Below the pieces are notes generated by a model. The model was given only the letters and a program-made list of their open reading frames with translations. It was not told the origin of the DNA and searched no databases. This document shows, piece by piece, positions 1-8,980 of a stretch of DNA of 46,176 nt. The position numbers and the translations under genes were made by a program. Where the stretch lies: NCBI GenBank assembly GCA_024693205.1, contig JAILLJ010000044.1, positions 1-46,176 on the forward strand, read 5' to 3'. Positions within the stretch are counted from its first letter, which is position 1, and each line of letters opens with the position of its first letter. The stretch is from Clostridiales bacterium. GTDB taxonomy: Bacteria; Bacillota; Clostridia; Oscillospirales; Acutalibacteraceae.

Positions 1-1
1 G

Positions 2-241
2 GAACAAAAGGACAGGGGATTTGCGGCGCTGCTCGAAACGGCGGGACAGTTCTTCTACGTCATGATAATAGGCGGTAACGGCGTGATAGTCGCTCCGCTC
101 GTAGGCTCGTACTGCGTAGTTTCAATGATCTTTTCACGGATCTTCCTTAAAGAAAAGCTCGAAAAGAAGCGCTGCATCTCCGCCGCGGCCGTTATCGCGG
201 GCATCATTCTTTTAGGCGTAGCGGAGGGACTGGCGGAATGA
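2..241 (+). CDS. EamA/DMT-family transporter, C-terminal fragment (5' end outside window)
   Basis: Open frame from the window edge (EQKDRGFAALLETAGQFFYVMIIGGNGVIVAPLVGSYCVVSMIFSRIFLKEKLEKKRCISAAAVIAGIILLGVAEGLAE*); hydrophobic helices with the FLKEKL motif typical of EamA transporters; its stop overlaps the next start (ATGA). Confidence 0.7.
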   Translation, partial: EQKDRGFAALLETAGQFFYVMIIGGNGVIVAPLVGSYCVVSMIFSRIFLKEKLEKKRCISAAAVIAGIILLGVAEGLAE

Positions 242-903
242 AAAAGGCTGTTATATTCGATCTTGACGGGACGCTTCTCGACACGATCGACGATCTGACC
301 GACAGCGTGAATTTCATGCTCCGCACATTCGGTCATCCCGAAAGGACAAGGGACGAGGTCAAAAGCTTTGTCGGAAACGGCGCCGTAAAGCTCATTGAAA
401 GATCGCTTCCGGAAAAGGTCGACGATGAAAAATTTTCCGAGCGCATGGCGGTCTATAAGGAGCACTATGCGAAAAATCAGTCGAATAAGACAGTTCCGTA
501 TGACGGCGTAGTGGAATTGTTGAGGGAACTTAAAGACATGGGCGTGAAAACAGCCGTCTACTCAAATAAGCATGACAGCGCCGTTCAGACGCTCTGCGAG
601 CATTATTTCAAAGGCCTTACGGACGCAGTTTACGGACACCGAAGGGATATGCCGACAAAGCCCGCTCCCGACGCGATATTTGAGATAGGAAAGGAGTTCG
701 GGCTTGAGATAGTCGACATGCTCTATGTCGGGGATTCGGAGACGGATATTCTTACGGGTAAAAACGCCGGTATAGATACCGTAGCTGTCACATGGGGCTT
801 TCGCGACAGAGAAACGCTTATAAAAAACGGCGCGTACCGTTTTGCCGATACCGCCGAAGAAATAAAAGAGATCGTTCTGGATCAAAGAAATAATGTCAAA
901 TGA
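238..903 (+). CDS. HAD-family hydrolase, phosphoglycolate phosphatase-like
   Basis: N-terminal FDLDGTLLDT, later KPAPDAI and YVGDSETDILTGKNAG (HAD motifs I, III, IV). Confidence 0.9.
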   Translation: MKKAVIFDLDGTLLDTIDDLTDSVNFMLRTFGHPERTRDEVKSFVGNGAVKLIERSLPEKVDDEKFSERMAVYKEHYAKNQSNKTVPYDGVVELLRELKDMGVKTAVYSNKHDSAVQTLCEHYFKGLTDAVYGHRRDMPTKPAPDAIFEIGKEFGLEIVDMLYVGDSETDILTGKNAGIDTVAVTWGFRDRETLIKNGAYRFADTAEEIKEIVLDQRNNVK

Positions 904-925
904 TCCGTGAATAGGGTATAAATAG

Positions 926-963
926 AAGCTGCAAACCTATGAACAGGAATGCAGCTTTTTTGT
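926..963 (+). terminator. Intrinsic terminator (possibly bidirectional between convergent genes)
   Basis: AAGCTGCA...TGCAGCTT 8-bp stem followed by a T-run, just downstream of the HAD stop codon. Confidence 0.8.
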
Positions 964-983
964 TTTATTATAAGGATTGTGAT

Positions 984-2417
984 TTATTCCGCGCTTGCGG
1001 CTGTATCGGCATTTTCTTTTTCGTCGTCGGGCTTTGCGATGCTTTTCATTACCGTGTCGTAAAATTCGCCGTGGAGCTTGTATTTTTTTACAAAAACGGT
1101 GAACGAGATGAGAATAAGTATGACCGGTATCGCAAAAGCCATTACGCAGATAGCCGTCTTAGCCGATTCAGGCTGGGAGGTTATGTCGACCTGGTTGTAT
1201 TTGCCGATGCGAAGACCTATGCCCATGATAAGTCCCTGTATCGAATACGCTATTTTGAGAAGGAAGCTCTTCATTGAAAAGACTATCGAGTCCGTCCTGT
1301 AGCCGAGCTTATATTCGCTGTAATCGACGACGTCGGCGAGCATGACCGTTTCGGAAACGAAGATGGCGCCGATGCCCATACAGGCGATAAACGCAACGAC
1401 GGCAAAAATGATAAATCCGACGTCGACGTCCTCGTTCAAAAACGGGAGCTTGCCCACATAAGCGCCGCGGTAGTTTCTCACCAGGAACATTATCGCGTAT
1501 CCGAATGCCGTCAAAAGCATCATGGCCTTGATGACTCTTCGCTTCGTGAATTTATTTGAGAGGACGGAGAACGATATCAGCCCGACCATCTGGCCTATTC
1601 CGACTATGCCGGCGAAAACGGAGTAAAGACCCGGCCTTTCGAGAACGCGCTTGAAGTAATAGATCCCGAGGCCGTTCGTTAAATACCAGCCCGTGTTGAA
1701 GCATATCGCCGTAAGCATGAAATAGAGAAGCTGATCGTTTGATTTTATCGTTACGAACGCCTTTTTGAGCGTGAACGATTCTTTCTTTTCGGGGACATGA
1801 CGTTCCTTTGTTCCCGTGACGGTGATAATGACAGTCGCGACGTAAACTAAAGCGAGGATCATCGCCCAGCGCCTGTATCCGAGAGCCTCGTTGCCGCCGC
1901 CGAGCTTTTCAACCATCGACACGGTAAAAAGAGACACTATTGCCTGTCCGAGTCCGCAGAAAAAGCGGGGAACGGAGGCAATGACGTTGCGCTCCTTCGG
2001 ATCGGTCGCGAGAGCCGGAACGAATGACCAGTAGGGGATATCGTAGATCGTATATGACATTCCCCAAAAGATATAAGCTACCGTAGCGTAGATATATACC
2101 CCGACGCCGCCGACCTTAAGTCCGGGATTTGTGAACATCAGTATAATGACTATGGAATTAAGCACGCCGCCGGTCAGTATCCACGGACGGAACCTTCCCC
2201 AGCGTGAACGCGTGTTGTCGACCAATGTTCCCATCATCGGGTCGTTTATCGCGTCCCATATCCTTGCGACAAGATACATGACGCTTAAAAACGCGGGTTT
2301 TATCTTAAGATTATCTGTCAGATAATTTGAGAAGAAGGCGTTTGTCATCCCGTAGCTGAGATCTCCGCCCATGCCCGCGACGCCGTATGACAGCTTTTCA
2401 CGAAGAGAAACAGCCAT
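984..2417 (-). CDS. MFS transporter, glycoside-pentoside-hexuronide (GPH):cation symporter-like
   Basis: Multi-TM protein; SYGVAGMGGDLSYGMTNAFFSNYLTD, RIWDAINDPMMGTLVDNTRSRWGRFRPW motifs of the GPH/MelB family. Confidence 0.88.
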   Translation of the reverse strand: MAVSLREKLSYGVAGMGGDLSYGMTNAFFSNYLTDNLKIKPAFLSVMYLVARIWDAINDPMMGTLVDNTRSRWGRFRPWILTGGVLNSIVIILMFTNPGLKVGGVGVYIYATVAYIFWGMSYTIYDIPYWSFVPALATDPKERNVIASVPRFFCGLGQAIVSLFTVSMVEKLGGGNEALGYRRWAMILALVYVATVIITVTGTKERHVPEKKESFTLKKAFVTIKSNDQLLYFMLTAICFNTGWYLTNGLGIYYFKRVLERPGLYSVFAGIVGIGQMVGLISFSVLSNKFTKRRVIKAMMLLTAFGYAIMFLVRNYRGAYVGKLPFLNEDVDVGFIIFAVVAFIACMGIGAIFVSETVMLADVVDYSEYKLGYRTDSIVFSMKSFLLKIAYSIQGLIMGIGLRIGKYNQVDITSQPESAKTAICVMAFAIPVILILISFTVFVKKYKLHGEFYDTVMKSIAKPDDEKENADTAASAE

Positions 2418-3410
2418 TTAGTCCACCTTTTCCTCGGTCGTTGTCGCCGGTATGTTTTCGTCGCCGATAGTGTTTTTGATAAATTCCTTGACCTTGGCTT
2501 TATAGAGGTCGGGAGCGGTGTAGTAGCTGAAAACATGTACGGCGTCCTTGACGATAAGTATATCCTTTTTGACCGAGTCGCACGCGTCATAGAGCTGCTG
2601 ACTCATATATGTCGGAACGTATGTGTCCTCCTCGCCGTGGATAAAGAGGATGGGATTTTTGGATTTATTTATGTTTTTAAGAGCGTTGGAATCCGTGAAG
2701 CTGTACTTCGCAAGGAGCTTGCAGAAGAAATTGGCAAACGGGAAGAGGATATCGAATCTGAAGCCGAATGTGTCCTTGATGCCGAGGCAAAGCTCCTCTT
2801 TGGCGTTTGAGAAGCCGCAGTCGTCAACGATGAGCTTGACCTGAGGCTGTATCTTATCGGATTCGTTGGCGAGAAGGACGGTAGCTCCGCCCATCGACGC
2901 GCCGTGCATGATTATCTCGATATCGTCGCCGAAGCGCTTTGTAAGATAATCGACCCAAAGCAGGATATCCTTGCTGTCGAGCACGCTGAAGCCGATATAT
3001 TTTCCGTCGCTCCTGCCGTGCGCCCTGTGATCGGGAAGAAGGATATTATATCCGAGCTCCTCAAGATAGAGAGGGATGATATGCGCGAATTCATCGGGGC
3101 CGTTGCACTTATGACCGTGGGAGAAGATGACAAAACGCTTTGTCTCTTTTCCGGACGGGAAATACCAGCCGCGAAGGACAAGGCCGTCGGCCGTGTTTAC
3201 GGAAACGGTCTCCGAGGGATGGTTAAAGAGGATCTTTTTGTCGCGCTCGCGGTCCTTTTCACGCTGGATGTAACGCTCCTCGGTTTCTGGAGCTTTTTTG
3301 GCCGGATCGGGACGGGAGGTTATGACCTTGAACATATAGTACCCGACGGCGAGAAGCGCGAGGACAAAAAGTACTGCCGCTCCGCAGACAATGATCAAAA
3401 CTGCTTTCAT
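2418..3410 (-). CDS. Membrane-anchored alpha/beta hydrolase
   Basis: N-terminal TM; FSHGHKCNGPDEF, HGASMGGATVLL nucleophile elbow, LFIHGEEDTYVP and C-terminal His region. Confidence 0.85.
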   Translation of the reverse strand: MKAVLIIVCGAAVLFVLALLAVGYYMFKVITSRPDPAKKAPETEERYIQREKDRERDKKILFNHPSETVSVNTADGLVLRGWYFPSGKETKRFVIFSHGHKCNGPDEFAHIIPLYLEELGYNILLPDHRAHGRSDGKYIGFSVLDSKDILLWVDYLTKRFGDDIEIIMHGASMGGATVLLANESDKIQPQVKLIVDDCGFSNAKEELCLGIKDTFGFRFDILFPFANFFCKLLAKYSFTDSNALKNINKSKNPILFIHGEEDTYVPTYMSQQLYDACDSVKKDILIVKDAVHVFSYYTAPDLYKAKVKEFIKNTIGDENIPATTTEEKVD

Positions 3411-3423
3411 GGAAAATCTCTCC

Positions 3424-4266
3424 TTATAACAATTCTTTTATATAGCGTTCAAGGGCGTCGTGCCAATCCGGCAGTCTTTTGAATCCGGCTTTGTCAAGAC
3501 ATTCCTTTGAAAGACGTGAATTAACGGGCCGCTTTGCGGCGCATTTGTATTCCGACGAGGGGATAGGTACGACCTTTGTGTCTCTTCCTGCCGCGGTCAT
3601 AACAGCGGAGGCAAATTCCGCCCATGTGCAGTAGCCCTCGTTAGAGGCGTTGTAAACGCCGTATTTGTCGCTTTCCGCGATATCGCAGAGAAGCGGCGAA
3701 AGATCTTTTGTATATGTCGGGGAGCCTGTCTGGTCGTTTACGACGCAGACACATTCCTTTGTCTCGGAAAGACTGAGCATCGTTTTGACGAAGTTGTTGC
3801 CGTTTTTTCCGAAGACCCATGACGTTCTTACGATAAATAATTTCTCACAGAGCTTTTCAGCCTCGTTTTCGGCTTCGAGCTTTGTCACCCCGTAGAAATT
3901 TACGGGCGACGTTTCGTCCGTCGGAAGATGAGGCGCTCCGCCGTTATCTCCGTAAACATAATCCGAGCTGACGACGAGGAGCTTCGAGCCGCATTTTTGA
4001 GACGCCGATGCGACGTTCTTCGTGCCTGTCGCATTTATAAGACGGCACAGCTCCGTTTCCGATTCGGCCTTGTCGACTGCGGTGTATGCCGCGCAGTGGA
4101 TGACGGCGTCGGGGGACGCGCTTAAAATAAAATCGGATACGGCTTTTTCGTCTGTTATGTCAAAATCGTCTATGTCGGCAGGTATGCATACATGGCCTCT
4201 TTTTTTTATTTCGGCGGAAAGATCGCTGCCGAGCTGACCCTTTGAGCCGGTAACAAGAATTTTCAT
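3424..4266 (-). CDS. rfbD: dTDP-4-dehydrorhamnose reductase
   Basis: MKILVTGSKGQLGSDLSAEI; SSDYVYGD, YGVTKLEAE, RTSWVFG motifs; adjacent rfbC and rfbA. Confidence 0.92.
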   Translation of the reverse strand: MKILVTGSKGQLGSDLSAEIKKRGHVCIPADIDDFDITDEKAVSDFILSASPDAVIHCAAYTAVDKAESETELCRLINATGTKNVASASQKCGSKLLVVSSDYVYGDNGGAPHLPTDETSPVNFYGVTKLEAENEAEKLCEKLFIVRTSWVFGKNGNNFVKTMLSLSETKECVCVVNDQTGSPTYTKDLSPLLCDIAESDKYGVYNASNEGYCTWAEFASAVMTAAGRDTKVVPIPSSEYKCAAKRPVNSRLSKECLDKAGFKRLPDWHDALERYIKELL

Positions 4267-4274
4267 ATGCTACC

Positions 4275-4826
4275 TCAATAAACGAAGCTCACGTCGCTGT
4301 CCTTAAGAAGCGGCGCCGAGGCGTCCTTGGCGGACAGCAGGGGAGACGAAACGTTCCAATCTATCCCTATTTCGGGATCGTCGTAGCAGACGCTCCTGTC
4401 GTGTTCGCGGGAATAGAAGTTATCAACCTTATAAAGGACTTCGACATTGTCGGAGACGGTGACGAAGCCGTGAAGAAATCCGCGGGGGATATAAAACAGC
4501 CTTTTGTTTTCGTCGGATAATTCGACTTTGACCCACTTCATATATGTCGGCGAGCCTTTTCTTATATCGACGACGAAATCGTTTATGCAGCCGCGCGTAC
4601 ATGTTATAAGCTTTGTCTGCGCCATCGGTTCTGTCTGGCAGTGAAGCCCTCTGACCGTATTTTTAAAAGCGGAAAAAGAACGGTTGTCCTGAACGAATAC
4701 TGTGTTGATACCGAGTTCTTCAAGCTTTTTTAAAGAATACGACTCATAGAACCAGCCGCGGTTGTCGCCGAAAATGTCCGGCTCGATTATCTTACAGCCG
4801 TCCGGCCCGGCGTCTGTTATTACCAT
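4275..4826 (-). CDS. rfbC: dTDP-4-dehydrorhamnose 3,5-epimerase
   Basis: IIEPDIFGDNRGWFYESY, FVQDNRSFSAFKNTVRGLHCQ, FYIPRGFLHGF motifs. Confidence 0.93.
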   Translation of the reverse strand: MVITDAGPDGCKIIEPDIFGDNRGWFYESYSLKKLEELGINTVFVQDNRSFSAFKNTVRGLHCQTEPMAQTKLITCTRGCINDFVVDIRKGSPTYMKWVKVELSDENKRLFYIPRGFLHGFVTVSDNVEVLYKVDNFYSREHDRSVCYDDPEIGIDWNVSSPLLSAKDASAPLLKDSDVSFVY

Positions 4827-4852
4827 TTATTGATCCCTCCGCATTTCATGCG

Positions 4853-4872
4853 AAAAGCCGGTAAAAACCGGC
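4853..4872 (-). terminator. Hairpin with T-run between rfbA and rfbC (possible attenuator/terminator)
   Basis: On the minus strand GCCGGT-tttt-ACCGGC followed by TTTT, just upstream of the rfbC SD. Confidence 0.5.
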
Positions 4873-4889
4873 AGTCGTAATTTGTTTAT

Positions 4890-5050
4890 GGTCATCTCTG
4901 AAAATCCTCGTGCATTCATCTTGCGGGATCTTTTTCCGTAATATTTTACAAAAATGCTCGTCAATACACAAAGTATTGACTCCGCTTTTTGTTTCATCTT
5001 ACTAAAAAATCTCCTCGCAATCCGAATGCGTCGAATTTTTAGAGATGACC
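4890..5050. mobile_element. MITE-like 161-bp imperfect palindrome
   Basis: Two 78-nt arms (4890-4967 and 4973-5050) around a 5-nt loop. Termini GGTCATCTCT/AGAGATGACC are perfect inverted repeats, the centre TCAATAC-acaaa-GTATTGA is a perfect hairpin, and hand alignment gives roughly 70% complementarity overall. Confidence 0.6.
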
Positions 5051-5063
5051 GTATTTATGTTTG

Positions 5064-6014
5064 TCAAACGTCCATGTAAACTCCGGATTTGGAGTCGTCG
5101 TCACGTCCCCAGCGGGGACGCTCTCCGGGGTTGGTCGAATAAAGGATCTTGCCTTCGGCGACGCGGAGAAGATGCTGGCCGTAAGGCGATTTTCCGTATT
5201 TTGACGCCGATTCGATAAGACGCCTCTTTGATATCCAGCGCATATTATAGGCTATCTCCTCGGGAGCGGAGATCTTTATTCCCTGAAGCTTTTCCACCGT
5301 CCGAACGAACGTGGCGGCGTTCATGAGATTATCTATCGTTCCGGTGTCGAGCCAGGCGAAGCCGCGTCCCATAAGCTGGATGTCGAGCTCGCCGTTTTTG
5401 AGATATATCTCGTTGATATCGGTTATCTCAAGCTCGCCCCTCTTGGAGGGCTTTAAGCTCTTTGCGTATTCAACGACGCGGTTGTCGTAAAAGTAAAGTC
5501 CCGTGACGGCGTAATTTGACTTCGGATGCTCCGGCTTTTCCTCGATCGAGACGGGGATGCCGTTGGCGTCGAATTCAACGACGCCGAACGATTCGGGGTT
5601 ATCGACATAGTAGCCGAAGATAGTCGCCTTTGATTCGTTTTTAACGGCGGTACGGAGCATATGGCCGAGACCGTTGCCGTAAAAGATATTGTCTCCGAGT
5701 ATCATTGCCACGCGGTCGCTCCCGATAAACTCCTCGCCGATTATGAACGCCTGGGCAAGTCCCTCTGGCTTTTCCTGGACGGCGTAGGACAGACGAAGTC
5801 CGAGCTGACGTCCGGAGCCCAAAAGAGCCTCGAATTTAGGCGTATCGTCTTTTGTCGAGATAATGAGTATATCGCGGATGCCGGCAAGCATGAGCGTTGA
5901 AAGGGGATAATATATCATCGGTTTATCGTAGACGGGAAGAAGCTGCTTACTTGTTACCATGGTCAGCGGGTAAAGGCGCGTTCCCGAGCCGCCCGCCAAA
6001 ATAATACCTTTCAA
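5064..6014 (-). CDS. rfbA: Glucose-1-phosphate thymidylyltransferase
   Basis: [38 protein letters not shown]; likely TTG start at 6014 (GGAGTG SD about 7 nt upstream) rather than the ATG at 6029. Confidence 0.93.
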   Translation of the reverse strand: MKGIILAGGSGTRLYPLTMVTSKQLLPVYDKPMIYYPLSTLMLAGIRDILIISTKDDTPKFEALLGSGRQLGLRLSYAVQEKPEGLAQAFIIGEEFIGSDRVAMILGDNIFYGNGLGHMLRTAVKNESKATIFGYYVDNPESFGVVEFDANGIPVSIEEKPEHPKSNYAVTGLYFYDNRVVEYAKSLKPSKRGELEITDINEIYLKNGELDIQLMGRGFAWLDTGTIDNLMNAATFVRTVEKLQGIKISAPEEIAYNMRWISKRRLIESASKYGKSPYGQHLLRVAEGKILYSTNPGERPRWGRDDDSKSGVYMDV

Positions 6015-6089
6015 AAACCAACACTCCAATTAAAATGTAGTCTGTCATATTCGACAAAAACATCAACTTCAGAGAAAATCATATTATGT

Positions 6090-6118
6090 ATATTACCACA
6101 TCACGGCAAATAAGTCAA
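6090..6118 (-). promoter_or_regulatory. Sigma-A-type promoter for the rfbA operon
   Basis: Minus strand TTGACT-N17-TAATAT (-35 at 6113-6118, -10 at 6090-6095). Confidence 0.65.
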
Positions 6119-6186
6119 GAATAAAGAAAATTTGTAGCATGAGAAAATTGAAATGTGAACAATTTGTAAACATCGTGTAAAAACCC

Positions 6187-6215
6187 TTGATTGTTTTTGA
6201 AAAAACTGATAGTAT
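6187..6215 (+). promoter_or_regulatory. Sigma-A-type promoter for the tandem Gre-C-like gene
   Basis: TTGATT-N17-TAGTAT, about 30 bp upstream of the SD. Confidence 0.55.
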
Positions 6216-6245
6216 ACAAATTAGAAGTTTTCTGTTATTAGGGAG

Positions 6246-7187
6246 GTGAGCGCTATTTCAACGGGACTTGAACAATACGTATTAAAAAACGGCGAGCCCG
6301 TAGAGGTAGTCGGAAGATATAACGATATGATCGTTTTTCTTTACCACGGACACCGTTTCGTCCGCCCGATAAGCGTTATCGGCACCGAGATCTTCCCGAA
6401 AAGCGATTTTGAAAACACGGCGAAGTCAAAGCCCTCCGAGACGTCCCGCGCCGCGGGAGCGGCTTCTTCCAAGGAAACGAAACAGCCGCAAAAACATTCG
6501 AGAACGAGTAAAAGGATCATTTCCGCCGGCGATACCGTATGCTTTAAATTTGTCGAGACGGGGCGCAAGGCGGTCTATACGATCTCCGAAACAAAAGAGG
6601 GGACGACGTCGCCAGACGGACTTCCCGACGAGTGTACCGTATATAAGGACTCTCCCATCGCTGTGGCGCTGATAGGCAAAAAGCCCAACGAAATAGTGAC
6701 TTTTACATATAACGGCAACGTGATAGTCATTCAGATAATGTCTTTCTTCAAAAAGACGACGGGCATTTATCAGCTGATGAAGGAACAGCGCGAGAGCCAG
6801 AAGGCAATAGAAAAACAAAAGAAACAGGAAGAAAAAATAGCAAGAAAAAGAGGCATTAAGGTCGGCAATACCGTTTGTGTCGAATTCCTTGATACAAACG
6901 AAAAGAAGGCGTTCAAGATCGTCGAGGCATGGGCAATGGTATCTCCGGACGCGACGACAAAGCCCTACAGGCCGACGTCCTACGAAAACAGGATCGAAAC
7001 GGAAGCCAATCCCGACGAAAACAGCATCAGCGAAGCGTCGCCCCTCGCAAAGGTGCTTATAGGTAAGGGCAGAGGAGACGTCGTCAGATACAGAGTCGGT
7101 GAAAATACGACGGAAGTCAGGATAATCGCCTTTTTCGACAGCGACGCCTGGCTCAAAAATCAAAAAAATCATCAGAATGACGAGTGA
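6246..7187 (+). CDS. Protein with two tandem GreA/GreB C-terminal-like domains
   Basis: Two similar segments: ISAGDTVCFKFVETGRKAVYTISE...DSPIAVALIGKKPNEIVTFTYNGNVIVIQIMSFF and IKVGNTVCVEFLDTNEKKAFKIVEA...ASPLAKVLIGKGRGDVVRYRVGENTTEVRIIAFF, both resembling the Gre C-domain (SPLgkALiGKkvGD). Charged linker between them. Start probably the ATT at 6255 (see findings). Confidence 0.7.
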   Translation: MSAISTGLEQYVLKNGEPVEVVGRYNDMIVFLYHGHRFVRPISVIGTEIFPKSDFENTAKSKPSETSRAAGAASSKETKQPQKHSRTSKRIISAGDTVCFKFVETGRKAVYTISETKEGTTSPDGLPDECTVYKDSPIAVALIGKKPNEIVTFTYNGNVIVIQIMSFFKKTTGIYQLMKEQRESQKAIEKQKKQEEKIARKRGIKVGNTVCVEFLDTNEKKAFKIVEAWAMVSPDATTKPYRPTSYENRIETEANPDENSISEASPLAKVLIGKGRGDVVRYRVGENTTEVRIIAFFDSDAWLKNQKNHQNDE

Positions 7188-7241
7188 GCCGTATCACTTT
7201 AAAGCTGTTTCGCTTTAAAGCTGTTGCGGTTCATTTTTTGA
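7181..7241 (+). terminator. Intrinsic terminator with nested stems
   Basis: TGAGCCG...CGGTTCA outer stem and CTTTAAAGC-tgtttc-GCTTTAAAG inner stem, followed by TTTTTT; overlaps the stop codon. Confidence 0.75.
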
Positions 7242-7253
7242 GGAAAATGTGAA

Positions 7254-8420
7254 ATGACGGAAAGATTATATTACGAAAGCTCGTATGAAAAGGAATTCAC
7301 CGCAAAGGTGACGGGCTGTGAAAAAAACGGAGAAAGATATGAGGTAACGCTTGACAGGACGGCGTTTTTCCCTGAGGGAGGCGGACAGCTCTCCGACAGC
7401 GGATATCTCGACGGAGCGCGCGTCTTTGAGGTTCAGGAATCAAAAAACGATATTATCCACTATACCGATTCCCCGCTCGAGGTCGGCTCCGCCGTGACGG
7501 GAAAGCTCGATTGGGATATACGCTTCAGGCGTATGCAAAACCACACGGGCGAGCATATCGTTTCCGGAACGGTACACTCCCTTTTCGGCTATGACAATGT
7601 CGGATTTAATCTCGGAAACGATATCGTGACGGTCGATTTCAACGGCGTTCTCACAAAGGACGACATCAGAAAGGTCGAATATATCGCAAACAAGGCGGTG
7701 GCGGACAATCTTTCGGTCACGGCTGAATTTCCCGATGAAATGACGCTCGAAAAGCTCGACTACAGGAGCAAGCTGGAGCTTAAGGAAAACGTGAGGATAG
7801 TTACCATTGACGGCGTCGACGTGTGCGCGTGCTGCGCTCCGCATGTCGGAAGGACAGGCGAAATAGGGATCATAAAGCTTCTCGACTTTGAAAAATACAA
7901 GGGCGGCGTGAGGTGCCGTATGCTCTGCGGCTTTGACGCACTTAACGATTATAATAAAAAATACGACAATATCCTCGCGATCTCCGGTATGCTCTCCGCA
8001 AAACAGCATGAGACTGCGGCGGCCGTCAAAAGGGTGACGGAGGAGCTCGAAAGAGAAAAAAGCGAAAACCTTCGTCTTAAAAAGATGCTCGTAAACGCCT
8101 CGTTCAAAGACGTTTCCGAGACAGACGGCAACATCCTCGGCGTCGCCGATTCGCTTGATATGAATACGTTGAGGATATTCGTAAACGGAACGATGCCGAA
8201 GTGTAAGGGCTATGCCGCGGCGTTTTCCGGAAACGACGACGACGGATATATCTATGTTATCGGTTCCGAAAACGTGAACCTCCGCGACATAACAAAAGAC
8301 ATAAATACCGCGATAAACGGCAAGGGCGGCGGCTCGCCCCAGATGATCTGCGGCAGCGCAAAGGCTACGCTGAAGGAGATCGGCGATTATATGGGCGCGG
8401 AAATTATAAAAATCTGTTGA
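7254..8420 (+). CDS. AlaX-like alanyl-tRNA editing protein with DHHA1-type C-terminus
   Basis: RTAFFPEGGGQLSDSG, RRMQNHTGEHIVSG (HxxxH), CACCAPHVGRTGEIG, C-terminal GKGGGSPQMICGSA DHHA1 motif. Confidence 0.9.
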   Translation: MTERLYYESSYEKEFTAKVTGCEKNGERYEVTLDRTAFFPEGGGQLSDSGYLDGARVFEVQESKNDIIHYTDSPLEVGSAVTGKLDWDIRFRRMQNHTGEHIVSGTVHSLFGYDNVGFNLGNDIVTVDFNGVLTKDDIRKVEYIANKAVADNLSVTAEFPDEMTLEKLDYRSKLELKENVRIVTIDGVDVCACCAPHVGRTGEIGIIKLLDFEKYKGGVRCRMLCGFDALNDYNKKYDNILAISGMLSAKQHETAAAVKRVTEELEREKSENLRLKKMLVNASFKDVSETDGNILGVADSLDMNTLRIFVNGTMPKCKGYAAAFSGNDDDGYIYVIGSENVNLRDITKDINTAINGKGGGSPQMICGSAKATLKEIGDYMGAEIIKIC

Positions 8421-8435
8421 TAAAAGGCTTAAAAT

Positions 8436-8975
8436 ATGATATCATACATCTCAGAAAATAAAGGGATGTGTGATATTATTTTGAAAAAGAACAGCTCACT
8501 TAATATCGCCTACGCGGCGATAATCGCGGCGATGTATGTCGCGCTGACCATGCTTGCCCAGGCGTTCGGCCTTGCGAGCGGAGCTATCCAGGTGCGCCTT
8601 TCCGAGGCGCTGACAATACTTCCTTATTTTACTCCCGCGGCGATACCGGGACTGTTTGTCGGCTGTATAATAGCCAACCTTGTCACCGGCTGTGCGCTGT
8701 GGGATATTGTTTTCGGAAGCCTTGCCACGCTTATCGGCGCCGTCGGCACATATCTGCTAAGGAAATTCAAGTGGCTGGCTCCCGTGCCTCCGATAGTTTC
8801 AAATACCGTGATAGTGCCTTTTGTTTTAAGGTATGTCTACGGTATCCCGGACGCGCTCCCTTATCTTTGTCTGACGGTCGGAGCGGGCGAGGTCATATCG
8901 TGCGGCATTTTGGGCATGATCCTGCTCTTTGCCTTAAAGAAATACGAGGATAAAATTTTCAAAAAAGGACAGTAA
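8436..8975 (+). CDS. queT: QueT-family transporter (predicted queuosine precursor ECF S-component)
   Basis: IAYAAIIAAMYVALTMLAQAFGLASGAIQVRLSEALTILPYFTPAAIPGLFVGCIIANL is characteristic of QueT. Confidence 0.87.
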   Translation: MISYISENKGMCDIILKKNSSLNIAYAAIIAAMYVALTMLAQAFGLASGAIQVRLSEALTILPYFTPAAIPGLFVGCIIANLVTGCALWDIVFGSLATLIGAVGTYLLRKFKWLAPVPPIVSNTVIVPFVLRYVYGIPDALPYLCLTVGAGEVISCGILGMILLFALKKYEDKIFKKGQ

Positions 8976-8980
8976 AACGA

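Noticed and set aside
6426-7172. 248-aa minus-strand ORF antisense to the tandem Gre-C-like gene
   Set aside because: No SD or family motif; the plus strand has promoter, SD, domain repeats and terminator.
8421-8480. Possible preQ1 riboswitch upstream of queT
   Set aside because: Only 15 bp separate it from the upstream gene and no preQ1 aptamer pattern is visible; queT appears co-transcribed with the AlaX-like gene.
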